This document shows positions 62,876 through 64,000 of a stretch of 64,000 bases of DNA, piece after piece. A program made the translations under genes and the position numbers. Below the pieces are notes generated by a model that was not told where the DNA came from, did no database searches, and saw only the letters and a list, made by a program, of their open reading frames with translations. The stretch covers positions 65,479 through 129,478 of the forward strand of contig JBNKHI010000003.1 in assembly GCA_050290265.1 (NCBI GenBank), written 5' to 3'. How positions within the stretch are numbered: position 1 is the stretch's first letter; every line of letters starts with the position of its first letter. Source of the stretch: JBNKFV01 sp050290265. Lineage in GTDB: Bacteria > Pseudomonadota > Gammaproteobacteria > Pseudomonadales > Cellvibrionaceae.

Positions 62876-63232
62876 TTAATCCGTGACTACTTGACCACGG
62901 TATATTCTTTTACTCGATTTCGTGCTGGTTTTTACAGTTTGGCTAGGGTGTGCAGTTGTTGGCACATGCTGAACTTGGCCGCGATAAACGTGTGAAACGA
63001 GGCGTTGTGAAGGTGTGTCTTCATCGGTGAGTCGTTTTGGCCAGTGGTCGCCAGCTAAATTAAACAGTTCTTTGATTAATGCGCGGGTTACCGCGTCTGA
63101 ACCACTTTTGTAGTGGGTTGCCAGTTCGCTAAACAAATCCGGGTTGGCAAGTTTTATGGCGGGTTTTAGTTCGCTGGGGACTCGCCGTCTAACCTCATGC
63201 ACGAGGTCTATCATCGCTTTGTTAAAATTCAT
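62876..63232 (-). CDS. Hypothetical protein with two YRGQV repeats
   Basis: Protein of 118 residues, not recognised. The N-terminal ~70 residues are helical and charged (LVHEVRRRVPSELKPAIKLA, SDAVTRALIKELFNLAG). The C-terminal part carries YRGQV twice, at 83-87 and 111-115, separated by a Ser/Thr/Lys-rich linker. YRG motifs also mark DUF4278 proteins, but similarity is limited to those residues. No signal peptide or membrane segment. GAGAG precedes ATG 63232 at good spacing. Flanked on both sides by gene fragments. Confidence 0.6.
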   Translation of the reverse strand: MNFNKAMIDLVHEVRRRVPSELKPAIKLANPDLFSELATHYKSGSDAVTRALIKELFNLAGDHWPKRLTDEDTPSQRLVSHVYRGQVQHVPTTAHPSQTVKTSTKSSKRIYRGQVVTD

Positions 63233-64000
63233 GGGTTTGCTCTCTATATGTATAGGTTAATGCCTTCCTTGAATTTATATTTTCCTTTTTGGGATGGTGA
63301 AGCAGAAACTGTGCCGCTTCGGTTAGTGCTGCCTGCGAAAATGTTCAAGCAGCGTGTAGACTGGGTTAGAAGGACTCTAAGATGTGTTTATAGCGCTGCT
63401 TGAGTATTACGTTTCTGTCGGTGCATAGCCTTGGCTTTTTAATTCGATAATTGCTTGTTGTGTCATCAATTGCCCTTATTCGGTCGTCATGGCCTATGCA
63501 AGAGCTTACAGTTCATATGGGGTTAGTGCGTCGCTGGCATTCACAGTCTATGTTCGTCGCGCTACCTAGAGTTGTCCTTCGCGGTGTTGCCGTAATGTTG
63601 CTGTCAGTATTTTCATACATACTTTTAATTCTCCTCTAATCTCGCCTACTCAATGGAGGCAAAGTTAGCACTACAGAATGCGCAATAATTAAGGATTTTA
63701 ACTAACGCTGGAGTTGCTAAGGTCGATGTTTGTTAGTGTTTTACACTTAGCTGAAATTTGTCTGGCTGCGGGGTAAGATGCAGGGTTATATCTTGTTAGA
63801 TTATGCTTTGGTGAATTGCCATATTTTTGTCGAGGTTATTGTTAACGCCCACTAAGTGGCAGTGCTGTTTTGAGTTAACTGTTGTTGGGTTTTGGCATAA
63901 AGCTGTCTGGCCGATTATTCTCGTAATCGCCTTGTATTTCCGTCTTAATGTTCGATTAAATACCGTGTTAGGGCTAATACTGTAATGATTGTTAAGAGTG
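63233..64000. other. Gene-poor terminal region with short fragments
   Basis: No convincing gene in about 770 bases. On -, a 35-codon frame at 63513-63620 has a good AGAGGAG site, and a 19-codon frame at 63407-63466 (MTQQAIIELKSQGYAPTET) resembles the start of a helix-turn-helix as in resolvases. Both are too short to name. 63640-64000 holds nothing recognisable on either strand; a gene may begin beyond the window. Confidence 0.35.

Noticed and set aside
63451..63639. 62-residue plus-strand hydrophobic frame
   Set aside because: Starts at TTG without a ribosome-binding site and overlaps better-supported minus-strand starts; no family resemblance.
63840..63900. AACGCCCACTAAGTGGC stretch resembling an integron attC end
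   Set aside because: No matching partner core site, integrase or cassette array nearby; similarity too short.
1..64000. CRISPR arrays, insertion sequences, rRNA genes, phage modules
   Set aside because: No regularly spaced repeats, transposase genes, rRNA-like sequence or phage structural genes were seen on reading the window.

Overview
The window is chromosomal DNA of a free-living Gram-negative gammaproteobacterium. Gene order matches the Pseudomonadales/Cellvibrionales side of the class: a dcw cluster without murB that runs murC-ddlB-ftsQ-ftsA-ftsZ-lpxC-(M23)-secA-argJ-nudix, then yacG-coaE-pilDCB facing pilA-nadC. The genus is inferred from synteny and protein style only; a Cellvibrionaceae-like marine or soil bacterium is my best guess. 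LptD, SurA, LptF and LpxC show an LPS-containing outer membrane. REGION 1 (1-16642): peptidoglycan precursor synthesis and division genes, all on +, many overlapping by 1-7 bases (murF partial, mraY, murD, ftsW, murG, murC, ddlB, ftsQ, ftsA, ftsZ), then lpxC, a LytM/M23 endopeptidase and secA. REGION 2 (16700-19350): argJ, a MutT-type nudix hydrolase, yacG and coaE. REGION 3 (19390-24290): type IV pilus genes pilD-pilC-pilB on -, facing pilA on +. pilA has a clear sigma-54 (-24/-12) promoter, a possible PilR operator and a strong terminator. REGION 4 (24390-29540): nadC, a YajQ-family protein, a FolM-like pteridine reductase overlapping cca (which has lost its HD motif), and an EamA/DMT transporter. 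The transporter is preceded by a structured leader ending in an intrinsic terminator, which looks like an unrecognised riboswitch or attenuator and is the most novel element I can see. REGION 5 (29570-34440): the stationary-phase operon prkA(yeaG)-yeaH-spoVR. REGION 6 (34790-46130): galE, then apaH, apaG, rsmA, pdxA, surA and lptD on - (envelope biogenesis and housekeeping), a DUF3530 gene, and rpe-gph on +. REGION 7 (46249-55970): a block of about 10 kb between gph and trpE, which are adjacent or close in many relatives. It holds a GGDEF-EAL protein, a tRNA-Cys-like fragment, an M14-like DUF2817 peptidase, a GNAT-C39 fusion, a lipoprotein, a RimK-like ATP-grasp ligase, an M42-like aminopeptidase and a dicarboxylate/amino-acid symporter. 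The ligase, acetyltransferase/peptidase and aminopeptidase look like an uncharacterised peptide-making or peptide-modifying pathway. REGION 8 (56087-60232): the trp operon trpE-G-D-C with a 19-codon leader peptide carrying two Trp codons. REGION 9 (60298-64000): a solitary lptF without lptG, a DUF3108 protein, a long perfect inverted repeat, and a gene-poor AT-rich end with gene fragments and one unknown 118-residue protein carrying two YRGQV repeats. No rRNA, intact tRNA, CRISPR array, insertion sequence or prophage was recognised.
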